NCBI GenBank assembly: GCA_964416665.1
Contig: CAYQFA010000001.1
Coordinates: forward strand, 1 to 64,000
Length of the DNA stretch: 64,000 nucleotides
DNA from: JAKAGE01 sp964416665
GTDB taxonomy: Bacteria; Patescibacteriota; Minisyncoccia; UBA6257; 2-01-FULL-56-20
Direction: 5' to 3'
The translations under genes were made by a program, and so were the position numbers. Under the pieces are notes generated by a model. It was not told the DNA's origin. It saw only the letters and a list, made by a program, of their open reading frames with translations, and searched no databases. This document shows positions 1 through 8,285 of the stretch, piece after piece (the stretch's first letter is position 1; every line of letters begins with the position of its first letter).

Positions 1-726
1 GGTGGGGGGGGGGGGGGGGGGCAGGGGGGCGGCGGTCACGGTTCATCAGGCGGGGGTGGTGGGCATGGCGTTCCGGTAAACGCAAATGCCAACGCGGCGG
101 CGGGTGGTGGGCATGGCGGCGGAGCGCATGGCGAAGACTATACAAAAGAGCAGGCGTCGGCCGAGCTCGATCGACAAGGGTTTGGCGGTGGAAACACCTC
201 TCAGGCGCCCGCGCAAGCGGCGGGTCCGGCCCAGGCTCCGGCTGAAAGTGCCAAGAATAACGCCGCGGCGAAACTTGACGCCATGGGATTTGGAGGTGGA
301 AACGCCTCAGCGCGCGCGCAAGCCCCAGCGGCAACGGCCTCAGCAGCAATACCACCGACGCAACCCACACAGCCGCGGCATTTCAGCGGCGACATGCACA
401 CCGATCGTCCAAGCACGACGAATTCAAGTAACACGCAACAAACCACTGCTGCCGCACCCGCGACAGGATCCTCATCAGCACCAGCACCGACATCGGCTCG
501 GCCGGTCATAAAAGTGAACGTCGAAGCCCCCGATCAGCCCGACATCAAGATCAATCAACGGACGGCCATTAATGTGAACCAGCCACCGGTTCCGTCGCCG
601 AGCGCCGGGACTCCACATAGCACCCTTGGACGAGGCGTGGTCATCGAGATGAAAAAACCGACGTCCGATACGGGAGCTAAGATCGAGGAAACCAATAGAA
701 CCACTGAAAACGACAAGGCGGCGTAA
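1..726 (+). CDS. C-terminal part of a Gly/Ala/Pro-rich protein, cut by the window edge
   Basis: The reading frame is open from base 1 to the TAA at 724-726 (241 codons), so the start lies outside the window. The visible part has no membrane segment. It begins with a glycine run encoded by an 18-G tract (4-21), continues Gly/His-rich, then becomes Ala/Pro/Ser/Thr-rich. Two copies of an LDxxGFGGGN motif sit at 163-195 and 271-303, and a related copy occurs in the next gene. It directly precedes PrgI/VirB4-type genes, where Patescibacteria often carry a VirB6/TrbL-like membrane protein with a low-complexity tail. That identity is inference, because the diagnostic membrane part is not in view. 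The coding frame is well supported, the function is not. Confidence 0.6.
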   Translation, partial: GGGGGGGQGGGGHGSSGGGGGHGVPVNANANAAAGGGHGGGAHGEDYTKEQASAELDRQGFGGGNTSQAPAQAAGPAQAPAESAKNNAAAKLDAMGFGGGNASARAQAPAATASAAIPPTQPTQPRHFSGDMHTDRPSTTNSSNTQQTTAAAPATGSSSAPAPTSARPVIKVNVEAPDQPDIKINQRTAINVNQPPVPSPSAGTPHSTLGRGVVIEMKKPTSDTGAKIEETNRTTENDKAA

Positions 727-739
727 ATAAAAAATTACC

Positions 740-1852
740 ATGCCAGAAAAACCTCCAGCAAGCGAGAACGATACCGAGCAAAGAGAGGATTCTGATGCCC
801 GCGTCGGGAAATTCGCGGTTTGGGAAACCAATGGCACTCTGCGCTTTAAGGAGCCGAAGCAAATTCGAAGGATAGAGGAGGATCCAAAGTCAAAACAAAA
901 ATTTGCTTTCTTTGACGAATTCCCCACCGGCATCCCATTGGATGAACTGGTCTTTGAAAAATCCGCCGAAGAGTTGGAATCAGAAGAAAAAACAAAGAAC
1001 ACCAAGGGACGGGGTGGCGCTTATTATAGTGTTGACGCTGAACGAGGGCGATATAACGCAAAAAAAGAAAAGCTGTACCAGGAACTTAACAGGATAGCAA
1101 AAGAGGTGAGGGAAATGCCCATTGCAGGAGAACCGCACGAAGAGGGATATGATCCAGAGGCAAAAGCAAGAGCCGAGGCCGAACTTGACCGGCTGGGGTT
1201 CGGAGGTAGGCTGGAAAAAGCCGACAATCTTCAGGAACCCAAAGGAGCAGATGCCGAACAACATCAAGGGCTGAACGAAGCAACCGAGGAAGAGCCGGAG
1301 GAAGATGGCGGGACGAGGAGCGGGCCCCTCAATCCTTTTGCGGGCACGAAAGAGCAACCGCTTACCAAAGGGGAAATTCGCGCCGAAAAATTTCTTTTAG
1401 CGATCGAACGCCAATATGTAAAAATCAAGAACTTTCTCCTTTTCCGCTACAAACCGAAAGATGAGGCGGTGTTGAGAAGGCAGTGTGAAACTCTGGTCAA
1501 AGCGGGGCAAGCGGAATTCGTTGGCACGATGAGAATCCCCAGCGAGGAAGATATGAGAGTGACGCCGAAGAAGAAGAAAAGATTCAAAAAGGTGGACCAC
1601 TATGAAAGCCATACCGAGGGGCATGACGAAAAAAAGAAGGACGACGAGTGGTATGAGGAAGAGGAGGAAACGAAGCACGAAAAATATAAACCATCCTACG
1701 CCGAGTACCGGAGGATAAGGCACATATACGAAGGACACCAAGAGCTGTACTTCACCTACAAGGCCGTAGGCGTTTACGACGAAATAGGGGAGTTCACTGG
1801 GAAGATGCGGCTTTATAAAATCTTTAGAGGACCAAAACATAGTAACGCGTGA
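740..1852 (+). CDS. Charged hypothetical protein of the secretion locus
   Basis: A 370-residue protein with no membrane segment or signal peptide, very rich in Lys, Glu and Arg, and probably coiled-coil or partly disordered around residues 90-200. It carries one LDRLGFGG motif (1181-1210) matching the two LDxxGFGGGN copies in the preceding gene. The C-terminal half has a Lys/Glu block (residues about 275-320) followed by a Tyr-rich segment that may be folded. It starts 13 nt after the upstream stop, so the two are probably cotranscribed. I do not recognise a family. The shared motif and spacing suggest a soluble partner of the upstream protein, which is inference. Confidence 0.7.
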   Translation: MPEKPPASENDTEQREDSDARVGKFAVWETNGTLRFKEPKQIRRIEEDPKSKQKFAFFDEFPTGIPLDELVFEKSAEELESEEKTKNTKGRGGAYYSVDAERGRYNAKKEKLYQELNRIAKEVREMPIAGEPHEEGYDPEAKARAEAELDRLGFGGRLEKADNLQEPKGADAEQHQGLNEATEEEPEEDGGTRSGPLNPFAGTKEQPLTKGEIRAEKFLLAIERQYVKIKNFLLFRYKPKDEAVLRRQCETLVKAGQAEFVGTMRIPSEEDMRVTPKKKKRFKKVDHYESHTEGHDEKKKDDEWYEEEEETKHEKYKPSYAEYRRIRHIYEGHQELYFTYKAVGVYDEIGEFTGKMRLYKIFRGPKHSNA

Positions 1853-1865
1853 TATACTTAAACCA

Positions 1866-3041
1866 ATGATCCCCGTCGATAAACTCACTGAGAAAAATAT
1901 TGAAAAGCGTTTTGGTATCTTGCCGCCGGCGCTGAAAAAAGCGCTTACTTCTGACGCCAATCAAAAAATGGCATTGCGAATCTGCCAAGACAACCAGATC
2001 AACAACGAAGAAGAGATTCTTATTGTCCAACAGCTCGCCGCATTGGTAATCCTAGGATTTCTTCATCCTGACGACCTCGGCGACGAGATCAATGATGAAT
2101 TGGCTCTTGGTGATCCACAGCGCGCCGACGCCATAGCGGAAGATTTCAATGCCAAGTTATTTTCTCCTCTGCGATCCGATTTGGATGAGAACTATAAGCC
2201 GCTCTCGGGGACCGTATCGAAACCGGCGCCGGCAGTTTTTGCCCCACAAAAAAATTCCAAACCGTTCGTTGTCGATACTTTTTCAGCGCCACCGACCGCA
2301 CCAAAAAAAGACGAGTCTGATAAGGGCTGGTCCAAAGCGCGTTCGACGACGACGGTGGTCGCAACCGATGTTTCAAGACCCGCTTCTTTCGCAAATATTC
2401 CGAAGCCTGCGCCGGTATCACCCACCTCACCCATTCCATCCATAACGCCCGTGGCGCCCGTCGCTCCAAATATCTCACAGCCGCCAACCATCCCGGCGGC
2501 ATCGAAAGCTCCGGCCGAACCGGCGCCGATGATGATGGCGGGAACAAGATTCAGTAGTGCGCCACAAAAAAATTCTGATTTCCATCTTTCAAACATAAAC
2601 AGCGGGGCGCAGGTGACATTCGAGCAGGCGAAGCCGCAGGAAAAGGTGATGCCAGCCGTCATTGAATTCCCTAAGCCGACACAGACTACTCCATTAAGAC
2701 CATCACCATCGGTTCCACCGACGGCGGCGAAAGGCGCGATCCATTACACGGAGTTTGCGCCGACATTTAAGGTGGCGCCCGCGGCAAATTCGGGAGCGCG
2801 GAACGTGACCGAGATCACTTCGAGCGCAAAACCGCCCCTGGCGCCGCCGATTCCCATGCCACCCGCCGCACCAAAACCGGTGACGTTCGCCACGACCATC
2901 GTGCCGCCCGTACAAGTGCCCGCAACGCCTCCGAAACCGCCGACGCCAACTCCATCAGCATCTCCAACAGCTCCCTCGCCGCTGGCGCAGCAACCCCCAC
3001 AACCGCCCAAAGCAAAAGTGATCACAAAAGATTTTCTTTAG
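1866..3041 (+). CDS. Hypothetical protein: helical N-domain plus Pro/Ala-rich tail
   Basis: A 391-residue protein. Residues 1-105 look like a compact, Leu/Ile-rich helical domain. Residues about 110-391 are Pro/Ala/Thr/Ser-rich low complexity with short repeats such as APQKNS (twice), ending in KAKVITKDFL. There is no signal peptide or membrane helix. A TATACT box at 1853-1858 lies 7 nt before the ATG, suggesting a leaderless transcript, although the gene sits only 13 nt after the upstream stop. The Pro-rich tail suggests a flexible scaffold or adaptor acting on the cytoplasmic side of the secretion machine. Function is unknown. Confidence 0.7.
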   Translation: MIPVDKLTEKNIEKRFGILPPALKKALTSDANQKMALRICQDNQINNEEEILIVQQLAALVILGFLHPDDLGDEINDELALGDPQRADAIAEDFNAKLFSPLRSDLDENYKPLSGTVSKPAPAVFAPQKNSKPFVVDTFSAPPTAPKKDESDKGWSKARSTTTVVATDVSRPASFANIPKPAPVSPTSPIPSITPVAPVAPNISQPPTIPAASKAPAEPAPMMMAGTRFSSAPQKNSDFHLSNINSGAQVTFEQAKPQEKVMPAVIEFPKPTQTTPLRPSPSVPPTAAKGAIHYTEFAPTFKVAPAANSGARNVTEITSSAKPPLAPPIPMPPAAPKPVTFATTIVPPVQVPATPPKPPTPTPSASPTAPSPLAQQPPQPPKAKVITKDFL

Positions 3042-3096
3042 CCCGATCAGGACTCGGCGCTTGTTCGTTGCCGCTCCATCGTCTAGAATCTAAGTA

Positions 3097-3591
3097 ATGC
3101 AGTTTCAAGTACCTCAATTCATCGACACCGAGGACAAAGTTGTCGGACCCTTCTCGCTCCGGCAGTTTATGTATATCGGCATTGCCGGGTTCCTCAGCGC
3201 GATCTTTTATTTTTTCGTCCAGACGTGGCTCTTTGTCATTATGGCGATAATTTTTCTCGGCACCGCCGGAGCGATCGCCTTCGTGAAGATCAACGGCCAA
3301 CCGGTCGCCAAAATAATCGCTGCGGCCGTGAATTTCTACTGGAAACCCCAAGTGTATATCTGGAGGTCGGAAGCGGCGCCGATATCGCAAAAAAACGCCA
3401 CGCACGAGGGCGGTTTCTCGCTCGAGGCCGTCGCGTCGGGAATGGCGCTCCATAAAAGCTGGGAGGGCCTTCAAACGGGCACCAAGATTCCGGATCGCGC
3501 ATCTATCGAGCAGAAAATTGGCGCGCGCTATCAAATACTTGAGCGGGTAACGGGCGACCGACAGGCCGCAAAGCGCGTCGACTATCGCTAA
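3097..3591 (+). CDS. PrgI family T4SS membrane protein
   Basis: A 164-residue protein resembling the PrgI family (VirB3-like position in Gram-positive-type and CPR T4SS loci). The N-terminus MQFQVPQFIDTEDKVVGPFS is followed by two closely spaced membrane segments (about 25-43 and 47-65). A cytoplasmic tail follows, containing an FYWKPQVYIW stretch after the second helix. It sits immediately before the VirB4 genes, the expected order. A TAGAAT box (3084-3089) lies 7 nt before the ATG with no Shine-Dalgarno. The family is known to be membrane-embedded next to VirB4. The exact role here is inferred from context. Confidence 0.85.
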   Translation: MQFQVPQFIDTEDKVVGPFSLRQFMYIGIAGFLSAIFYFFVQTWLFVIMAIIFLGTAGAIAFVKINGQPVAKIIAAAVNFYWKPQVYIWRSEAAPISQKNATHEGGFSLEAVASGMALHKSWEGLQTGTKIPDRASIEQKIGARYQILERVTGDRQAAKRVDYR

Positions 3592-3619
3592 GCGGAGCAA
3601 ATTGTGAGATAATAAGACC

Positions 3620-4315
3620 ATGGCGACCCCATTAAAACAGGATGCGGGCAATTCCCTTGACCTCGTTGACATCAAAGAGATCAAGAGCAGCACCGTGATC
3701 GTCAAGGACGGTAGTTTCCGCCAGATCATCATGGTCGGCGGCCTTAATTTTTCACTCAAGTCCGAATCGGAGCAATCGATCATCACGGGAGGATATCAGA
3801 CGTTCTTGAACAGCATAGACTTCCCACTGCAGATCCTCATCCACTCCCGGAAAGTGAATATTGATGGGTATATCGCCACACTTACCGCGCGAAGGGATGA
3901 GGAAAAAACGGCGATACTTCAAAACCAAATAGACGAATATATAAATTTCATAAAGGGGTTTGTTGAAAAGAACGCCATTATGGAGAAGATTTTCCTAGTG
4001 GTGATCTCGTACCATCCGAATGCGATCAGCGGGGGAGTGAAGAGCGTCCAAAGCTCCCTTTCGTTGCCATTCTTCGGCGGTGGCAAAAAAAAGGATGATG
4101 CGAGCGCAAAGGCGAAGGTGAAAGAAGACGCTGATAAGGTGTTTGCGGAGCAATTGGCGCAAATGGGCCAGCGAACCACGCAAGCCATCAACGGCCTCGA
4201 GAGCATCGGCCTTGAGACGACCCTCTTGAACGACGAACAACTGATTGAACTTTTTTATAATTTTTACAACCCACAGACCATCGAAAAGAAAACCGTACCG
4301 AGCACCGCTCAATAA
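3620..4315 (+). CDS. VirB4/TraC-like N-terminal domain protein
   Basis: A 231-residue soluble protein that looks like the N-terminal (non-ATPase) domain of VirB4/TraC ATPases: beta-rich start, a segment ending in LQILIHSRKVNIDGYI, then helices. It has no Walker motifs. The ATPase continues as the separate next gene, 5 nt downstream, so VirB4 appears split into two polypeptides. A GATAAT box (3608-3613) lies 6 nt before the ATG. A Gly/Lys-rich linker (residues about 153-165) follows the conserved part. A full VirB4 usually carries both domains in one chain. The two products presumably reassemble, which is inference. Confidence 0.75.
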   Translation: MATPLKQDAGNSLDLVDIKEIKSSTVIVKDGSFRQIIMVGGLNFSLKSESEQSIITGGYQTFLNSIDFPLQILIHSRKVNIDGYIATLTARRDEEKTAILQNQIDEYINFIKGFVEKNAIMEKIFLVVISYHPNAISGGVKSVQSSLSLPFFGGGKKKDDASAKAKVKEDADKVFAEQLAQMGQRTTQAINGLESIGLETTLLNDEQLIELFYNFYNPQTIEKKTVPSTAQ

Positions 4316-4320
4316 TCACC

Positions 4321-6048
4321 ATGCCAGACGAACAAGACAACAAGCCGCAAGATGTAAAAAAGATCATCGCTCCCGCAGGAGCGCAGGTCTCTCCGAACTC
4401 TCTGAAGATCGGCGACAAGATCGCGAAAACTTTCTTTATCCTTTCTTACCCCCGCTATCTTTCGACCGGCTGGTTCGAGCCGATCATCAATCTGCCGAAC
4501 TTGTTCGATGTCGCCATTTTCATCAATCCCGTCGATACCGGCATCGCGCTTAAAAATCTTCGCAAGAAGGCTGGCCAGCTGGAATCGGAAATGAATGAGG
4601 AACAGCAAAAAGGCCTTGTGAGAAATCCGGTGCTCGAGACGGCCATCAACGACGTCGAAGGGCTGCGCGACTCGCTCCAACAGTCGCAGGAAAAAATGTT
4701 CAACACCGGGGTGTACCTCACTATTTATGCGGACGATCAGGACGAGCTCGCGCGGCTGGAAAGTAAGATAACCACGATGATGGAGGCTAAGCTTATTTAT
4801 ATCAAACCGGCGCTCTTCCAGCAGCTTGAAGGACTTTCCTCCATTCTTCCGCTGGCGAATGACCAGCTGCAGGTATATAACCCGATGAACACGAGCCCGA
4901 TTTCGTCGTTCTTCCCGTTCGTCTCCGAAGATCTCTCCTCCAACCAGGGCATCATGTATGGCATTAATCTGAACAACAACAACCTCGTCATTTTTGACCG
5001 CTTCTCGCTTGAAAATGCGAATCAGGTGGTGTTCGCAAAGTCCGGATCGGGAAAATCGTACACGACAAAACTCGAGATCATCCGTTCGCTCATGGCCGGC
5101 GTGGAGATGGTCCTTGTGATCGACCCAGAAAATGAATATGGGAAACTTGCCGAGACCTTTGGCGGAAGCATGTTCAATATTTCCCTTTCCTCCCACGAGC
5201 ACATCAACCCATTCGAGATCCCCGTCATCCCCGAGGGAGAGTCGCCGTCGGACGTGCTCCGCTCCCACATCGTCACGCTTGCAGGTCTCATCAAACTGAT
5301 GGTCGGCAAAATAACACCGGAAGAGGACGCCATCCTCGACCGCGCCATCAGCGAAACCTACGCCTCGCGCGAGATCGTCCCCGGCGCCGACTTCGCCGGC
5401 AAAGAGCCTCCGCTTTTAAGCGACCTTGAAACGGTCTTGCGCAACCTTGATGGCGGAAAGGAGGTCGCCGAGCGGCTTTATAAATACACCAAAGGCAGCT
5501 TCTCCGGCTTTTTGAATCAGCCGACCAACATTGACGTCAACAACCGCCTCATTATCTTTTCTATCCGCGATCTCGAGGAAGAGCTGCGGCCCATCGGCAT
5601 GTTCGTCGTCCTTAATTTCATTTGGAACATCATTCGCGCAAAACTCGCCAAGCGACTCCTTTATATTGACGAGGCATGGATCATGATGAAGAACGACGAC
5701 AGCGCGACCTTCTTGTTCGGCCTCGTAAAGCGCGCCCGCAAATATTACCTCGGCGTCACCACGATCACGCAAGATGTGGAAGATTTCCTGCGCTCGCCGT
5801 ACGGCAGGCCGATCGTCACGAATTCGTCGCTGCAGTTGTTGCTCAAGCAAGCTCCCGCCACCATCGATATTGTTGCGAAAGCGTTCGAGCTCACCGACGC
5901 GGAAAAGAACTTTCTTCTTGGCGCGGAGGTCGGCACCGGCATCTTCTTTGCCGGCAAACGCCACGTAGCGATCCAGATCGTCCCGTCATATTTTGAGGAT
6001 CAAATCATCACCACCAATCCGGAGCAGCTACTCGAAGAAAAAGAGTAG
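4321..6048 (+). CDS. virB4: VirB4-family T4SS ATPase
   Basis: A 575-residue motor ATPase of the type IV secretion apparatus. Walker A AKSGSGKSYT covers residues 239-248 (Lys245). Walker B LLYIDEAW has Asp450 and Glu451. The FAKSGSGKS and IDPENEYGKL sequences are typical of VirB4/TraC/HerA-FtsK enzymes. Residues 1-230 hold the rest of the VirB4 N-terminal region and a coiled segment. It would hydrolyse ATP at the inner face of the membrane to drive pilus assembly or substrate transfer. The gene starts 5 nt after the split N-domain gene and is followed by membrane and pilin genes of the same locus. Confidence 0.93.
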   Translation: MPDEQDNKPQDVKKIIAPAGAQVSPNSLKIGDKIAKTFFILSYPRYLSTGWFEPIINLPNLFDVAIFINPVDTGIALKNLRKKAGQLESEMNEEQQKGLVRNPVLETAINDVEGLRDSLQQSQEKMFNTGVYLTIYADDQDELARLESKITTMMEAKLIYIKPALFQQLEGLSSILPLANDQLQVYNPMNTSPISSFFPFVSEDLSSNQGIMYGINLNNNNLVIFDRFSLENANQVVFAKSGSGKSYTTKLEIIRSLMAGVEMVLVIDPENEYGKLAETFGGSMFNISLSSHEHINPFEIPVIPEGESPSDVLRSHIVTLAGLIKLMVGKITPEEDAILDRAISETYASREIVPGADFAGKEPPLLSDLETVLRNLDGGKEVAERLYKYTKGSFSGFLNQPTNIDVNNRLIIFSIRDLEEELRPIGMFVVLNFIWNIIRAKLAKRLLYIDEAWIMMKNDDSATFLFGLVKRARKYYLGVTTITQDVEDFLRSPYGRPIVTNSSLQLLLKQAPATIDIVAKAFELTDAEKNFLLGAEVGTGIFFAGKRHVAIQIVPSYFEDQIITTNPEQLLEEKE

Positions 6049-6060
6049 CTCTATCCTACC

Positions 6061-6753
6061 ATGGAAGAAAATTCTCAATCAGAGATTTCCGCCGTAACCT
6101 GGATATTGGTCTTCGTTGTTTGTGTCATTTTTGATGTCTTGAGTTTGATACCTATTGTGGGCGACATAGAGGATATCCCAGCGGCAATCATCTTTATTCT
6201 CAATCTAGTCTTCGGAGTCGGGAGCGCTCTTTTGATCGTGCAGGGAATCGTCATGGTGCTTAAGGCCATCCCGGGCCTGCAAGAACTTCCGTTGTGGACC
6301 GCTGGGGCCATCGTCGCTTTGATTCTTGAAAAGATTCCGGCCGCAAAACCCGCCTTGCAGGTTGCCCAGGAAGCCGGAGCGGTCGAGGGAGGTGGTGCGG
6401 GCGAGATCGGCGAAGCTGGAGCTGCCGCCGAAGGCGTTGCGGCCGGTGCCGAAGAGGCGGGAGGGGCTGCGGCGCAAGCAGGGACGACCGTGGAGGGTGG
6501 CGCCGCTCAAGGAGGCATCCAAGGCGAAGGCGCTGCGGCTGGAGGAGCGCCGGAAGGCGCCGAAGCGGAACAGGCGCCGTCAGGCGAGAACCCCGAGGGT
6601 CTTGGCGAAGAGGGAGGAGACGCGATGAAGAATCTCCAGGAAAATCTTCTGGAGCCGGCATCAGAAGAAGAAGCGCCACCGGCACCAGGTCCCTACCAGG
6701 AGGACAAAGAAAGCGACGAGGATGAGGACGATGAGCTCCCTTTGGCGGCATAG
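6061..6753 (+). CDS. Membrane protein with Gly/Ala/Glu-rich tail
   Basis: A 230-residue protein. Three hydrophobic stretches (about 10-32, 40-65 and 78-92) form an N-terminal membrane part. Residues about 95-190 are an Ala/Gly/Glu/Gln-rich low-complexity tail, and the end is strongly acidic (residues 215-226). It lies 12 nt after virB4 and is probably cotranscribed. The membrane-plus-disordered-tail layout matches other proteins in this locus. I do not recognise a family. A T4SS accessory role is inference from position. Confidence 0.75.
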   Translation: MEENSQSEISAVTWILVFVVCVIFDVLSLIPIVGDIEDIPAAIIFILNLVFGVGSALLIVQGIVMVLKAIPGLQELPLWTAGAIVALILEKIPAAKPALQVAQEAGAVEGGGAGEIGEAGAAAEGVAAGAEEAGGAAAQAGTTVEGGAAQGGIQGEGAAAGGAPEGAEAEQAPSGENPEGLGEEGGDAMKNLQENLLEPASEEEAPPAPGPYQEDKESDEDEDDELPLAA

Positions 6754-6827
6754 ACCAACACGGCATCGGGCGGGTATAACTGGCGTAAGAATATTTTTTG
6801 CGATTTTGGTATAATAAAAGCAATCAC

Positions 6828-7538
6828 ATGAAAAGGAGTTTCGTTTTGGAAAAGCTTATTCTGATGGGATTGCTCTCTTTGGGATTCTTCGCAGTAGCCA
6901 CGCCATTTGTACACGCGCAAACATCGTCCGATCCCCAGTTCCTTGTGACATGGAAGGCCGTCGGAAGCTACGTTCCTCCCTCTTATGTCGGCAAAGCTCT
7001 TCCGTCGTATGGGTCCAACATCACCGCCTCATTTGAGTTGGTTTCCCAGGGAAAGATACTTAATATACAGAACGAGACCATTTATTGGTATCTTGATGAT
7101 AACTTGATCGGCGGCGGAGAAGGTATCCAAAACATCACATTTCCTCCCGTTGGGGCAGCGCCAGACTCCCTTGAGCTAAAAATCCAATTGCCGGACTACG
7201 CAGGCGGTTACCTCACCCACACGATCGAGATTCCTTTCGTGACCCCGCAGGTGGTTCTCTATTCGCCATTCCCCGGCTCCAAGTTTTCGGCAAATCCCTT
7301 GACCATATCAGCCCTCCCTTATTTCTTCAACGTCTCATCAACGTCTAATCTTTCATACACGTGGGCAGTGAACGGACAGACGGGGGGTGGAGCTGAAAAC
7401 CCTGAAGAAGCGCAGGTTACGCTTCCGGCGGGGACGCCGGCGGGAACCGGTATTGATGTTTCGGTCAAGGTTGAAAATCCCATCGGCTCGACCATTGCCA
7501 CGGCGGACGAAAATTTGGTTTACGAAAATCAATTATGA
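6828..7538 (+). CDS. Secreted protein of the pilus locus
   Basis: From the ATG at 6828 the protein is 236 residues. It starts with a clear signal peptide (basic n-region, hydrophobic LILMGLLSLGFFAVATPF, likely cleavage after VHA at residue 30). The rest is beta-rich and Ig-like in feel, with no lipobox. A longer in-frame ATG at 6798 is unlikely because the TATAAT box at 6810-6815 lies inside it. An alternative TTG at 6846 has a good AAGGAG site (6832-6838) 7 nt upstream, so the true start is 6828 or 6846. Its stop overlaps the pilin start (ATGA), implying translational coupling. Specific function is unknown. Confidence 0.78.
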   Translation: MKRSFVLEKLILMGLLSLGFFAVATPFVHAQTSSDPQFLVTWKAVGSYVPPSYVGKALPSYGSNITASFELVSQGKILNIQNETIYWYLDDNLIGGGEGIQNITFPPVGAAPDSLELKIQLPDYAGGYLTHTIEIPFVTPQVVLYSPFPGSKFSANPLTISALPYFFNVSSTSNLSYTWAVNGQTGGGAENPEEAQVTLPAGTPAGTGIDVSVKVENPIGSTIATADENLVYENQL

Positions 7539-8281
7539 GAACGCTTTTAAGTTTCACCATCTTTATAATATTGGCCGCGGGGATGGTGGGACAAGTTTCC
7601 ACGGTCCACGCTGTCACGATCTCTGCCGTCATCCCCGGCTCTAACTCGAGCGCGGGGACTACGGGGACTGCCGGTCCCGGCGATTACATCGCTAATTTCT
7701 ATCAGTTCGCATTGTTGATCGGCGGGGTTCTCGCTCTCGCGGTCGTGGTCTATGGCGGTATTCTTTATATGTCCTCGGTAGGGAATCCTTCAGGGCAAAG
7801 CGAGGCAAAGGCATGGCTCTTGGCTGCTTTATGGGGCATCCTGCTTCTTGCCGGAGCCTATCTCATCCTCAAGATCATCAACCCCCAGTTGGTGAACCTG
7901 ACCCTGCCGAGTCTGCAAAGTACGGGGCCAACGGCGAACCAAGTGACGGTGCCGGGTTCAACAACCGCTGGAACAACATCTGGCGGGAGTAGTAATCCTA
8001 GCACTGGCAATGCTCCAGCCGCCTCGACATGCCAGGCAACTTCCAATGGTGGCAGCAGCGGGAGTTGCCAAAGCCTCCCTGATGGCACAGTCCAGAATTG
8101 CTGCAATACTAATGGTAGTGCGGTCTGCCAAACAAACGCATGCGCCGCCGCTACGCCTGCTTGCGGATCCACTGACTCACAAGGAAACTCGCAAAATGGA
8201 TATTGCTCGTCCGGTTATTGCTATTCTTATATAGGATTTAGTCAAAAGACTATTTGGAACTGCAAAACTACTGTTTTATAA
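7535..8281 (+). CDS. VirB2/TrbC-like pilin with Cys-rich C-terminal extension
   Basis: A 248-residue protein with a signal peptide (cleavage near VHA at residue 26) and two membrane helices (about 52-76 and 87-108) separated by a short polar loop. This is the VirB2/TrbC pilin topology. Known VirB2 pilins end shortly after the second helix. Here about 140 further residues follow: a Ser/Thr/Gly-rich linker and a terminal region with ten cysteines, which would be extracytoplasmic. The gene overlaps the upstream stop by 4 nt. Pilin identity rests on topology and neighbours. The Cys-rich tail may form a disulfide-stabilised tip or adhesin, which is inference. Confidence 0.75.
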   Translation: MRTLLSFTIFIILAAGMVGQVSTVHAVTISAVIPGSNSSAGTTGTAGPGDYIANFYQFALLIGGVLALAVVVYGGILYMSSVGNPSGQSEAKAWLLAALWGILLLAGAYLILKIINPQLVNLTLPSLQSTGPTANQVTVPGSTTAGTTSGGSSNPSTGNAPAASTCQATSNGGSSGSCQSLPDGTVQNCCNTNGSAVCQTNACAAATPACGSTDSQGNSQNGYCSSGYCYSYIGFSQKTIWNCKTTVL

Positions 8282-8285
8282 ACAC

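Noticed and set aside
86..511. Overlapping 141-codon frame at the left edge
   Set aside because: It is a shifted reading of the Gly/Ala/Pro-rich gene whose own frame is open from base 1 to 726 and carries repeated motifs.
4309..5268. A 319-codon reverse frame inside virB4
   Set aside because: It is a shadow of the VirB4 coding sequence, with no start signal and no recognisable domain.
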